Origin: Bacillota bacterium
Lineage (GTDB): Bacteria; Bacillota; Clostridia; Lachnospirales; Anaerotignaceae
DNA: 6,080 bases
Reading direction: 5' to 3'
Assembly (NCBI GenBank): GCA_030526765.1
Contig: JAUNCB010000074.1
Coordinates: 1-6,080, forward strand
The first letter of the stretch is position 1; the number at the start of each line of letters is the position of its first letter. Shown here one piece after another: positions 1-5,584 of the stretch. The notes below the pieces were generated by a model. The model was not told where the DNA came from and ran no database searches. It saw only the letters and a list, made by a program, of their open reading frames with translations. A program made the position numbers and the translations under genes.

Positions 1-14
1 ATGTTAGTTCTCTG

Positions 15-242
15 TTAATTCCCTTCCTGTCTGAGAAAATTCCGATATAGCACCACGCCAACTGCAGTTGCGATCAGCTCGGTCATCCTCTGAATCGTTT
101 GTATAATATATTCCACTTGCAAAGGCGTAGCGGCTCTTTTGTTATTCTGTATCGTGAAACAACGATATCTCTTTAAGGCCTTCAAATAACTGCATAAAAA
201 TGGGAGAACGAGTCTCTCAACAGCGTTCTCCCGAAAATCCAT
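15..242 (-). CDS. Doubtful 75-residue reading frame
   Basis: An open frame begins MDFRENAVERLVLPFLCSYL and ends RNFLRQEGN with TAA at 15. I recognise no family. It is basic, with a possible helix in the second half (EYIIQTIQRMTELIATAVGV). GGGGGA at 250-255 lies 7 nt ahead of the ATG and might serve as a weak ribosome binding site, but it sits in the loop of a small hairpin. Codons 4-13 form a perfect 9-bp hairpin with a following T-run, which looks more like a terminator than a gene start. It may be a small gene, a remnant, or chance. Confidence 0.25.
   Translation of the reverse strand: MDFRENAVERLVLPFLCSYLKALKRYRCFTIQNNKRAATPLQVEYIIQTIQRMTELIATAVGVVLYRNFLRQEGN
196..232 (-). terminator. Intrinsic terminator candidate downstream of the thi operon
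   Basis: A perfect 9-bp stem, GGGAGAACG (202-210 on plus) with CGTTCTCCC (224-232), closes a 13-nt loop. On the minus strand it is followed by A and then five T (196-200). Orientation and T-run fit the end of the minus-strand thi transcript, about 200 nt past the last stop codon. It lies inside the doubtful 75-codon frame, and both readings cannot easily be true. Confidence 0.5.
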
Positions 243-265
243 AGACCAGTCCCCCGGTCTTTTTT
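243..265 (+). terminator. Weak plus-strand terminator candidate
   Basis: AGACC (243-247) pairs with GGTCT (256-260) around an 8-nt C-rich loop and runs directly into six T (260-265). The stem is only 5 bp, and no plus-strand gene is seen upstream within the window, so this may be chance. Confidence 0.3.
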
Positions 266-431
266 ATAAAAATTCGGTCGAAACTTCATGGTCTCCTCTC
301 ACGCCGGAACACGGCTTCCCATCGCTGTTGTTTTCTGCAAGGCCTAAGGCGCTCCCCTTCTGCCTTCCCGTTTTCGGTCAATTCCTATGGAATCGTCAGA
401 TAAACTCGTTTACAGGTTATGATTCATTTTT

Positions 432-1043
432 TTATACTTTTATTTCAAAGCCTTTCATTGTTTCTTTCACATTCTCACACCGCATCAGTCCGCTCATCAC
501 ACAGGCACCCGCAGCACCCGTTTTTCGTACCAGTTCAATATTTTCCCTGCTGATGCCGCCAATGGCATAGACAGGAATGGATACGCTTTCACAGACCTTC
601 CGAAGAAATTCCAGCCCTCTTGGAGCCAGTCCTTTCTTGCAGTCTGTCACAAAAATATGTCCTGCTGTGATATAAGTACAGCCTGATCGTTCTGCTTCCT
701 GTGCTTCTTCCACAGAATGACAGGATGCACCAATGATTTTGAATGCTTCTTTTTTCTTTTCATCCATCGTTCGCAAAACAGATATGGGCAGATGGATATT
801 TTCTGCTCCCAGCTCTATTGCCGCATCCACAAAGCGATGCAGTATGCAGGGAACTTCGTATTTTTTGCAGATCACCAAAATATTCTCTGCCAATTCCTTA
901 TATTCTTTTTCCCTTAAATCTTTTTCCCGCAGGACGATCGCCTTCGGGTGTTCTGCAGCGATCTTCTCCACTCTTGCAAAAAAATCCTCTTTACAGAGCG
1001 TTCGGTTTGTTACACACAAAATATCAGACATAGAGATAATCAT
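432..1043 (-). CDS. tenI: ThiE/TenI family protein, most likely thiazole tautomerase TenI
   Basis: This is a TIM-barrel protein of 203 residues. Shared ThiE/TenI motifs are IVLREKDL (37-44), IIGASCHSVEEA, YITAGHIFVTDCKKGLAPRGLEFL and IPVYAIGGISRENIELV, with a phosphate-binding VMSGLM. Two points favour TenI, which aromatises the ThiG product. First, H129 in GHIF replaces the proline of the ThiE GPIF motif and is followed by the TenI-type TDCKKG. Second, the ThiE Mg-binding aspartates are lost: the IND-type motif is ILHRFVD and HxGQxD is HLPIS. Automatic annotation may still call it thiE, thiamine phosphate synthase. It is the last gene of the operon and overlaps thiH. ATGs at 1043 and 1031 are both possible (20- or 8-nt overlap) and neither has a good ribosome binding site, so translation is probably coupled to thiH. 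Starting at 1031 would give MSDILCVTNR, also typical. Confidence 0.9.
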   Translation of the reverse strand: MIISMSDILCVTNRTLCKEDFFARVEKIAAEHPKAIVLREKDLREKEYKELAENILVICKKYEVPCILHRFVDAAIELGAENIHLPISVLRTMDEKKKEAFKIIGASCHSVEEAQEAERSGCTYITAGHIFVTDCKKGLAPRGLEFLRKVCESVSIPVYAIGGISRENIELVRKTGAAGACVMSGLMRCENVKETMKGFEIKV

Positions 1044-2277
1044 TCAGCACCGGCTGCAATCCTTCCTCCGCCATATCCTCGTACATCTTTTCGAAGCTGC
1101 GGTCATCATTGATCTCGAACTGTTCATCGCCTTCTGTGCCGTCTGCTTCCTTCCCGGTATATTTGCTTTCGTGGTCACCGATACCGGTGGAAACGCCGGC
1201 GGATACCTTTGTTGCCGCGATCTTCACGATACCGTCACGGAAAGCTGCGCTCTCACGGGAGGATACGGTGATACCGACAAAGGGCAGGAAGATACGATAG
1301 GCACAGATGATCTGACACAGCTGTTTTTCCCCTACATCCAGCGGATTGATCCTGTCATTGTTGATGATGGGTCTCAGTCTGGGGCAGGATAAGGACATTT
1401 CTGCGTGAGGATATTTTCTCTGCAGATAATATACATGCAAAGCACTTGCCAGAGCGTCTTTTCTGAAATCAGAAAGCCCTAAGAGTGCGGAAAATGCTAC
1501 ACCTCTCATGCCGCCGCGGAGGGCTCTTTCCTGTGCATCGAAGCGATAGGGCCATACACGCTTATGCCCTAACAGATGCAGTGTCTCATACTTATCTGTG
1601 TCGTATGTTTCCTGAAACACAGTCACATAATCCACACCGCATGCATGGAGATAACGATATTCATCCGTATTGACGGGATAGATCTCCACCCCTACCATAC
1701 GGAAATATTTTCTCGCCAGTTTGCAGGCTTCCCCGATGTACTGCACATCGCTCCTGGCTCTGCTTTCGCCTGTCAGGATCAGAATTTCCTCCATGCCGCT
1801 GTCTGCAATGACCTGCATTTCCTTTTCGATCTGCTCCATGGAAAGCTTCATACGGCTGATGTGGTTATAGCAGTTGAACCCGCAGTATACACAGTAGTTT
1901 TCGCAATAGTTGGCAATATACAGCGGTGTGAACAGATAAACCGTATTGCCGAAATGCTTGCTGGTTTCCAGTCTTGCCTTCTGTGCCATTTCCTCCAGAA
2001 ACGGTTCTGCCGCAGGGGAAAGGAGTGCCTTGAAATCCTCGATGGAGCAGGTTTCGTGATCCAGTGCCGCACGGACATCCCTTGCTGTGTACTGAGAATA
2101 GTCAAAAGCCTTCATTTCACTGATGACTTTTTCGCAGACATCCGACTCGATGATCTCCATACCGGGCATATATTCCATATGGTTCGCCCTCGCCGCAGGG
2201 TTTTCTTCCAGTTCATGCTTGCGCTTCAGCATTTCAGGAGAAAGATACGCGGAATCCACAAAAAACTTATTTTCCAT
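1024..2277 (-). CDS. thiH: 2-iminoacetate synthase ThiH (radical SAM, tyrosine lyase)
   Basis: ThiH cleaves tyrosine by radical SAM chemistry to p-cresol and dehydroglycine (2-iminoacetate), the glycine unit for ThiG; it works only without oxygen. The 4Fe-4S motif CENYCVYC (cysteines about 125, 129 and 132) lies in LYIANYCENYCVYCGFN. Further family motifs are ILILTGES, VEIYPVNTDEYRYL, VFQETYD, GLSDFRKDALA, SLSCPRLRP and VSSRESAAFRD, ending with a QFEINDDRS segment and LQPVLNDY. Of two nearby ATGs, 2283 is only 1 nt from AGGAGG (2285-2290), while 2277 sits at the good spacing of 7 nt. I therefore start at 2277 (MENKFF, 417 aa). Compared with E. coli ThiH from memory, the N-terminus is about 30 residues longer. 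The 3' end overlaps the following gene. Confidence 0.97.
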   Translation of the reverse strand: MENKFFVDSAYLSPEMLKRKHELEENPAARANHMEYMPGMEIIESDVCEKVISEMKAFDYSQYTARDVRAALDHETCSIEDFKALLSPAAEPFLEEMAQKARLETSKHFGNTVYLFTPLYIANYCENYCVYCGFNCYNHISRMKLSMEQIEKEMQVIADSGMEEILILTGESRARSDVQYIGEACKLARKYFRMVGVEIYPVNTDEYRYLHACGVDYVTVFQETYDTDKYETLHLLGHKRVWPYRFDAQERALRGGMRGVAFSALLGLSDFRKDALASALHVYYLQRKYPHAEMSLSCPRLRPIINNDRINPLDVGEKQLCQIICAYRIFLPFVGITVSSRESAAFRDGIVKIAATKVSAGVSTGIGDHESKYTGKEADGTEGDEQFEINDDRSFEKMYEDMAEEGLQPVLNDYLYV

Positions 2278-2289
2278 AGCCATTCCTCC

Positions 2290-3063
2290 TTAGTCATGCA
2301 GGAAGCCTGTCAGAGGGTCTGATGCAGATGCACCTCTTACCAATACTCTGCCTAAGCCGGAAAGATATGCCTTTCTGCCCGCTTCGATAGCCTGACGGAA
2401 TGCCGCTGCCATCAGAGGCAGGTCGCCTGCTGTTGCCAGTGCTGTATTCGCCATGATCGCCGCTGCGCCCATTTCCATGGCTTCACAAGCCTGAGAGGGT
2501 CTGCCGATCCCGGCGTCTACAATGATAGGCAGGTCGATCTCATCCACCAGGATCTGAATGAATTCTCTGGTTGCCAGACCTTTATTGGAGCCGATCGGAG
2601 AAGCCAGAGGCATGATCGTTGCTGCACCGGCGTTTACCAGATCACGGGCTACATTCAGATCGGGATACATATAAGGCATTACGACAAAGCCTTCCTTTGC
2701 AAGGATCTCTGTTGCCTTGATGGTTTCGTAGTTATCGGGCAGCAGATATTTGCTGTCACGCATGATTTCTACTTTTACGAAATCGCCGCAGCCAAGTTCC
2801 CTTGCCAGACGGGCGATACGCACTGCTTCTTCCGCATTTCTCGCACCGGATGTATTCGGCAGCAGTGTCACATTTTTCGGGATATAATCCAGAATGTTTT
2901 CCTGTTCCTTTGTATTGGCTCTGCGTACTGCCAGGGTAATGATTTCTGCACCGGCATCCTTCACTGCAGATTCGATCAGCTTCAGAGAGTATTTTCCTGA
3001 GCCTAGGATAAATCTGGAATTGAATTCGTGTCCGCCGATGATAAGCTTGTCTTCTTTCTGCAT
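2290..3063 (-). CDS. thiG: Thiazole synthase ThiG
   Basis: ThiG is a (beta/alpha)8-barrel enzyme that condenses 1-deoxy-xylulose 5-phosphate, dehydroglycine and ThiS thiocarboxylate into the thiazole phosphate. The 257-residue length is normal. Seen motifs are the start [19 protein letters not shown], the LAVRRAN strand, [20 protein letters not shown] at about 70-89, DFVKVEI around 94-100 with the lysine (K97) that forms the Schiff base with [15 protein letters not shown], and the phosphate-binding [19 protein letters not shown] followed by ANTA. Nothing is missing. The ATG at 3063 has AGGAGG (3072-3077) at 8 nt spacing, and this site begins inside the thiF stop codon. The gap to thiF is 13 nt. 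The stop TAA likewise forms part of the thiH ribosome binding site. Confidence 0.98.
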   Translation of the reverse strand: MQKEDKLIIGGHEFNSRFILGSGKYSLKLIESAVKDAGAEIITLAVRRANTKEQENILDYIPKNVTLLPNTSGARNAEEAVRIARLARELGCGDFVKVEIMRDSKYLLPDNYETIKATEILAKEGFVVMPYMYPDLNVARDLVNAGAATIMPLASPIGSNKGLATREFIQILVDEIDLPIIVDAGIGRPSQACEAMEMGAAAIMANTALATAGDLPLMAAAFRQAIEAGRKAYLSGLGRVLVRGASASDPLTGFLHD

Positions 3064-3076
3064 AAAATAGTCCTCC

Positions 3077-3718
3077 TTATGGTTCTAAATTACCGGAAAG
3101 GATCCGAAGGACCATCTGTGCCTGATGGGCTGCACAGAGCATCACACGAGGGGCTACCAGACCAATATCGTCTCCCACATCGCTGACTCCATCTCCACAC
3201 AGATAAAATCGTTCCATGACCCTTCTGGTTTTGATACTGTTGGCGGAACCAAGCCCCGCCATACCGGAAGCAGCGATCAGATATTTCGTATGTAATTGTT
3301 CTAAAACACCGTTTACCAGCATCGCTTTTGCCTCAGCATCATCAAAAGCCTCACAGATAATATCCGCATCCTGCAGAATGTCCCCATAGTTTTCTTCCAT
3401 AATACGTACCGTATGGGAAATGATTTCCACATAAGGTGCAATCATTTTCAGGTTTTCTGTCAGTGCCTCTGTTTTATACAGACCGATCTGGTCTGCCTGA
3501 TATTGCTGCCGATGCAGATTGGAAAGATCCACTTTATCAAAGTCTATCAGGATCAGCCTGCCGACTCCCGCCCTTGCCAGTGCAACAGCAATATTGGAGC
3601 CCAGTCCGCCTAAGCCGCAGATGGCTACGGTGCTGCCTGTAAACTTTGCCTGCAGTTCTTTTCCATGTCTTGCTTCCAGTGCTCGCTGCATTTCCTCTTT
3701 CCTCGGAATACAGCCCAA
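3077..3718 (-). CDS. thiF: Sulfur carrier protein ThiS adenylyltransferase ThiF (short, family 2 type)
   Basis: This is an E1-like enzyme that adenylates the ThiS C-terminus. It shows the nucleotide-binding loop GLGGLGSN (about residues 35-42), [15 protein letters not shown] (59-73, ATP/Mg and adenylation residues), and [21 protein letters not shown] near the C-terminus. At 213 residues and with no CxxC zinc pairs it fits the short ThiF family 2 form known in clostridia, not the roughly 250-residue E. coli type. The frame is open to a TTG at 3736, but that codon has no ribosome binding site. I prefer the TTG at 3718, one base after the thiS stop, with GGAGGTG (3725-3731) ending in the correct window, giving a protein starting [10 protein letters not shown]. 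The ATG at 3691 would drop the short N-terminal segment and is less likely. The stop overlaps the ribosome binding site of thiG. Confidence 0.93.
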   Translation of the reverse strand: MGCIPRKEEMQRALEARHGKELQAKFTGSTVAICGLGGLGSNIAVALARAGVGRLILIDFDKVDLSNLHRQQYQADQIGLYKTEALTENLKMIAPYVEIISHTVRIMEENYGDILQDADIICEAFDDAEAKAMLVNGVLEQLHTKYLIAASGMAGLGSANSIKTRRVMERFYLCGDGVSDVGDDIGLVAPRVMLCAAHQAQMVLRILSGNLEP

Positions 3719-3719
3719 A

Positions 3720-3914
3720 TCAGCCACCTCCCACAAAATTCACGATTTCCACGCTGTCGCCATCCTGCAGAACTGCTTCCGCATAAGTCGCCTTTGGAAC
3801 GATTTCGCCATTTCGTTCCACAGCGATCCGCAGAGGATTATACTCTGTTGTTTCCAGATATTCCGCGATCGTTTTCCCTGCGACATCGTACTCAGTGCCG
3901 TTGATCTTTACCAT
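3720..3914 (-). CDS. thiS: Sulfur carrier protein ThiS
   Basis: This 64-residue ubiquitin-like protein is the expected size for ThiS. The pattern [11 protein letters not shown], then IAEYLE, then [10 protein letters not shown], then [14 protein letters not shown] is the classic family pattern. The C-terminal Gly-Gly is adenylated by ThiF and converted to a thiocarboxylate, which delivers sulfur to ThiG for thiazole formation. As in the Bacillus protein as I remember it, the chain ends in three glycines. The ATG at 3914 has AGGGGGTG (3920-3927) just upstream. It is the first gene after the TPP riboswitch. Its last codons also supply the ribosome binding site of thiF. Confidence 0.97.
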   Translation of the reverse strand: MVKINGTEYDVAGKTIAEYLETTEYNPLRIAVERNGEIVPKATYAEAVLQDGDSVEIVNFVGGG

Positions 3915-3935
3915 GTTTTCACCCCCTTCTGCAAC

Positions 3936-3973
3936 CAGAAAAGGGAGTTACCTTTGATTTGGTAACTCCCTTT
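3936..3973 (-). terminator. Riboswitch-controlled intrinsic terminator
   Basis: A perfect 13-bp stem (arms 3961-3973 and 3940-3952; AAAGGGAGTTACC with GGTAACTCCCTTT) closes an 8-nt loop and is followed on the minus strand by TTTTC, of which three T lie in the stem. It lies between the aptamer and thiS, about 25 nt before the start codon, as expected for a transcription-terminating TPP switch. The T-run is short, so termination may be partial or helped by pausing. Confidence 0.88.
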
Positions 3974-3982
3974 ACATTCATT

Positions 3983-4080
3983 GTCACACAGGCTTTCCTA
4001 CGTTGGCATTATCCAAATCAGGTATATGGGTCGAAGGTTTTACCTTCCTCTCAGCCTGTAACACAAGCTCCCCGCTGTTT
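3983..4080 (-). ncRNA. TPP riboswitch aptamer (thi box)
   Basis: The minus strand carries the conserved TPP-aptamer elements in the right order: CGGGGAGC (P2/P3 5' side), GGCTGAGAGGA (CUGAGA core that binds the pyrimidine part), an optional P3b hairpin GAAGG-TAAAA-CCTTC (4033-4047), GACCC (P2 3' side), then ACCTGATTTGG, ATAATGCCAACGTAGGAA (P4/P5 and the pyrophosphate-binding region). P1 is probably formed by ACAGC (4074-4078) with GCCTGT (3988-3993), with one bulge. When thiamine pyrophosphate binds, the downstream terminator should form and the thi operon be switched off. This fits the genes that follow exactly. Confidence 0.97.
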
Positions 4081-4096
4081 ATTCAGTTGCAGATTT

Positions 4097-4125
4097 ATTA
4101 TATACCGCTTTATCAGCAAGTGCAA
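4097..4125 (-). promoter_or_regulatory. Predicted sigma-A promoter of the thi operon
   Basis: On the minus strand, TTGCAC (4120-4125) and a perfect TATAAT (4097-4102) are separated by 17 nt, an almost ideal vegetative promoter. The predicted start near 4090 lies about 12 nt before the riboswitch aptamer and gives a leader of about 175 nt before thiS. The -35 sits only 18 nt past the stop of the upstream small gene. Confidence 0.85.
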
Positions 4126-4143
4126 GGAGTATTCCAAAATTAC

Positions 4144-4347
4144 TCACTGCAGCTTCTCCACCTTTGCGATCGTCTCCTGCTCCGACAGCTCCAGATCCAA
4201 AATATCCATTACACGGTCTGTCAGATCAGGCTCCTTCAATACGACAGCAAAAATTTTATGCCCGCCTTCATTGGAAATTTTACCGACGCGAATCATATAC
4301 TCCAGCAAATCCACCACGGGCTGTATTTTTTTACGTTTTTCTATCAT
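4144..4347 (-). CDS. Small conserved-looking protein of unknown function (67 aa)
   Basis: I do not recognise a family. The frame extends up to an ATG at 4431, but that ATG lies within or next to the predicted -10 element and has no ribosome binding site. The ATG at 4347 has AAAGGAG (4357-4363) 9 nt upstream and begins MIEKRKKIQPVVDLLEYMI, so I chose it. The product is soluble and charged, rich in Leu, Ile, Val, Glu and Lys, with a basic start, a probable amphipathic helix (PVVDLLEYMIRVG), a Gly-rich turn (NEGGHK), a hydrophobic strand (IFAVVL) and a helical tail ending AKVEKLQ. It has no signal peptide, membrane segment or metal-binding cysteine pattern. It has its own promoter and ends 18 nt before the -35 of the thiamine operon. 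No terminator separates the two, so read-through into the thiamine leader is possible. A link to thiamine is not shown. Confidence 0.7.
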   Translation of the reverse strand: MIEKRKKIQPVVDLLEYMIRVGKISNEGGHKIFAVVLKEPDLTDRVMDILDLELSEQETIAKVEKLQ

Positions 4348-4367
4348 TCTGCATTTCTCCTTTCTCT

Positions 4368-4401
4368 GACACGCAGGGGCTCTGTCTTTACACCTGCTGT
4401 C
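4368..4401 (-). promoter_or_regulatory. Leader hairpin ahead of the small gene's ribosome binding site
   Basis: On the minus strand GACAGCAGG (4393-4401) pairs with CCTGCGTGTC (4368-4377), giving 5 plus 4 base pairs with one bulged G and a 15-nt loop. The stem ends 4 nt before the AAAGGAG site at 4357-4363. It has no T-run, so it is not a terminator. It might influence translation or transcript stability, which is inference. Confidence 0.4.
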
Positions 4402-4421
4402 CCTTTCCTTTGCTTTTGTAT

Positions 4422-4450
4422 ATTTTACCACTACTGCATCATAAATACAA
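4422..4450 (-). promoter_or_regulatory. Predicted sigma-A promoter of the 67-residue gene
   Basis: On the minus strand, TTGTAT (4445-4450) and TAAAAT (4422-4427) are separated by exactly 17 nt. The -10 matches consensus at five of six positions and the -35 at three. Transcription would start near 4415, leaving a leader of roughly 70 nt before the ATG at 4347. Confidence 0.55.
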
Positions 4451-4580
4451 TTCTATGAGATATCACTAACACATCCGCTTTCATCCTTGCCATACAGGCA
4501 TTCCGCCTTATTGGGGTTCGTAAAGCCTCACAGGACAAAAGTCGTACGCTTCCTATAAGTGTATGCAGCATTCCTTTTCC
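4432..4580. other. Intergenic stretch, no gene recognised
   Basis: This separates the glycohydrolase stop from the promoter of the small gene. I see no open frame with a ribosome binding site and no known RNA family. It contains short self-complementary pieces (CGTACG near 4543-4548 and a TGCC/GGCA hairpin near 4489-4501) but no stem followed by a T-run, so no clear terminator for the glycohydrolase transcript. The left end overlaps the -35 region of the next promoter. Confidence 0.4.
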
Positions 4581-5546
4581 TTAGCCGCCGATTCTTTCCT
4601 CGCACATTCTCTTGATCCAGAACCGTTTCTGAAGCTTCTCCAGCCATTCATCGGGGATACTTTCATAGCCGTAAAACAACCCTGCCAGTCCACCTGCGAC
4701 TGCCGCAACCGTGTCCGTATCGTACCCCAGATTAACAGCCAGAAGCAGACAATCCTTCAGATTATCTGTATGCAGCAGACACCACAGCGCCGCTTCCATC
4801 GTTTCTACAACATAACCGCCACTCTTGATCCTATCCCTCGGAACTTGCTTAAATTCTTCTAAATGCAGCAGTCTATGATAATAGGTCAGCTGCACCAGAT
4901 TTCCAACATCTTTATGGTAACACTGCATTGCCTCATCGATCCCGGCCTGCAGTCTTTCCTGCAATGTCCCGGAATGATTCATTACACTTTTCACCAGAAA
5001 ATAATACATCCCGCAGGCGATTTTGGAACGCAGATGCGCATGGGTCAGCGCAGATACCTCGTGGATCAGTTCCACTCCCTGCTCTTCTGTCATATCGGAT
5101 CTCATTACCTTTTCATACACATATAAGCACGCCGGCATAATACGCATCAAGGATCCGTTGCCATTGGAACGCTCATCATCAAGGCCGCATTTGTTATGAT
5201 CCTGTGTTTCTTTGTATCTGCAAATAGCCATTTCGCAGGTATAGCCAATATCATAGGCATAACCAAAGGGTGTATATTCCCCATGATCATACCAGCGGAC
5301 AAAACGCTTCATGATATCCTGGCAATCAATTCCATTTAATTCATTGATACTGCTCAGTGCGGCCAATGTCAGGCTGCTGTCATCAGACCATGAACCCTCC
5401 GGCATATGAAATACGCCATGACCGATCATCTCTGTCACAGGTTTTTCTTCCAATTCCTCACGATAGGAAAACTGAACGGGGAGACCCAATGCATCCCCAA
5501 CAACTACGCCCATGATCCCGTTTAACCAAATACTGTTATTCCGCAT
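4581..5546 (-). CDS. ADP-ribosylglycohydrolase family protein (ARH/DraG-like)
   Basis: The 321-residue length is normal for the family. Members hydrolyse ADP-ribose from proteins, small molecules or nucleic acid ends using a binuclear Mg centre inside an all-alpha fold. Visible motifs, in order, are GVVVGDALGLPVQF at about 13-26 (the family's N-terminal GDALG), GSWSDDSSLT at 51-60 (the metal-binding T/S-D-D motif, here S54-D55-D56-S57), NGNGSLMR at 128-135, LTHAH at 167-171, and GYDTDTVAAVAGGLAGLFYG at 274-293 (the second metal cluster, D276 and D278). All expected metal ligands look intact, so the enzyme should be active. The ATG at 5546 is preceded by GAGGGG (5555-5560) at 8 nt spacing. The gene follows the vWA gene by 38 nt, probably in the same transcript. 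Substrate cannot be told from sequence. No ADP-ribosyltransferase or nitrogenase gene is visible, so a DraG role is unsupported and the call stays at family level. Confidence 0.92.
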   Translation of the reverse strand: MRNNSIWLNGIMGVVVGDALGLPVQFSYREELEEKPVTEMIGHGVFHMPEGSWSDDSSLTLAALSSINELNGIDCQDIMKRFVRWYDHGEYTPFGYAYDIGYTCEMAICRYKETQDHNKCGLDDERSNGNGSLMRIMPACLYVYEKVMRSDMTEEQGVELIHEVSALTHAHLRSKIACGMYYFLVKSVMNHSGTLQERLQAGIDEAMQCYHKDVGNLVQLTYYHRLLHLEEFKQVPRDRIKSGGYVVETMEAALWCLLHTDNLKDCLLLAVNLGYDTDTVAAVAGGLAGLFYGYESIPDEWLEKLQKRFWIKRMCEERIGG

Positions 5547-5584
5547 TCCAAACGCCCCTCTCTTCTCAAATTGTATAAGAAACC

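Larger units (their letters stand above)
1..431. other. Region without an assigned gene, structured
   Basis: This lies downstream of the thi operon. Between 243 and 431 I see no plausible coding frame with a ribosome binding site on either strand. It contains short inverted repeats: ATTCC-ATA-GGAAT at 381-393, TAAAC-GA-GTTTA near 403-414, and GCCG-TGTTC-CGGC near 303-315. It resembles a structured, non-coding or degenerate stretch, but I recognise no known RNA family. The two terminator-like hairpins and the doubtful reading frame at the left are listed separately. Confidence 0.4.

Noticed and set aside
240..431. Known riboswitch, T-box, 6S, SRP or RNase P RNA in the left region
   Set aside because: I compared it by eye with the conserved cores of these families on both strands and found no match.
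328..570. Plus-strand 80-codon open frame at the left
   Set aside because: More than half is antisense to tenI, and the rest has no ribosome binding site or recognisable motif.
733..1392. Plus-strand 219-codon open frame
   Set aside because: It lies antisense across tenI and thiH, which have clear family motifs; its translation is low-complexity and Phe/Ser-rich, and it has no ribosome binding site I can support.
1848..2105. Minus-strand 85-codon frame within thiH
   Set aside because: It is a shifted frame inside thiH; the thiH frame is intact and carries the cysteine motif here.
1576..2322. Plus-strand 248-codon open frame
   Set aside because: It is the mirror of thiH, with Cys/His/Phe-rich composition typical of antisense frames and no recognised domain.
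3519..3965. Plus-strand 148-codon open frame
   Set aside because: It overlaps thiF, thiS and the riboswitch terminator on the opposite strand, all of which are well supported.
4128..4147. GAGTA/TACTC hairpin between the small gene and the thi promoter, considered as terminator
   Set aside because: The stem is only 5 bp with a 9-nt loop and no T-run follows on either strand.
4348..4431. Longer start for the small gene at 4431
   Set aside because: The ATG falls at the predicted -10 element, has no ribosome binding site, and the extra residues are Lys/Arg/Cys-rich and look like translated leader.
4003..4458. Plus-strand 151-codon open frame
   Set aside because: It runs antisense through the TPP aptamer, two promoters and the small gene; no family resemblance.
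5570..5583. ATAAG-GTTT-CTTAT hairpin between the vWA and glycohydrolase genes
   Set aside because: A 5-bp AT-rich stem without a T-run is too weak to separate the two genes.
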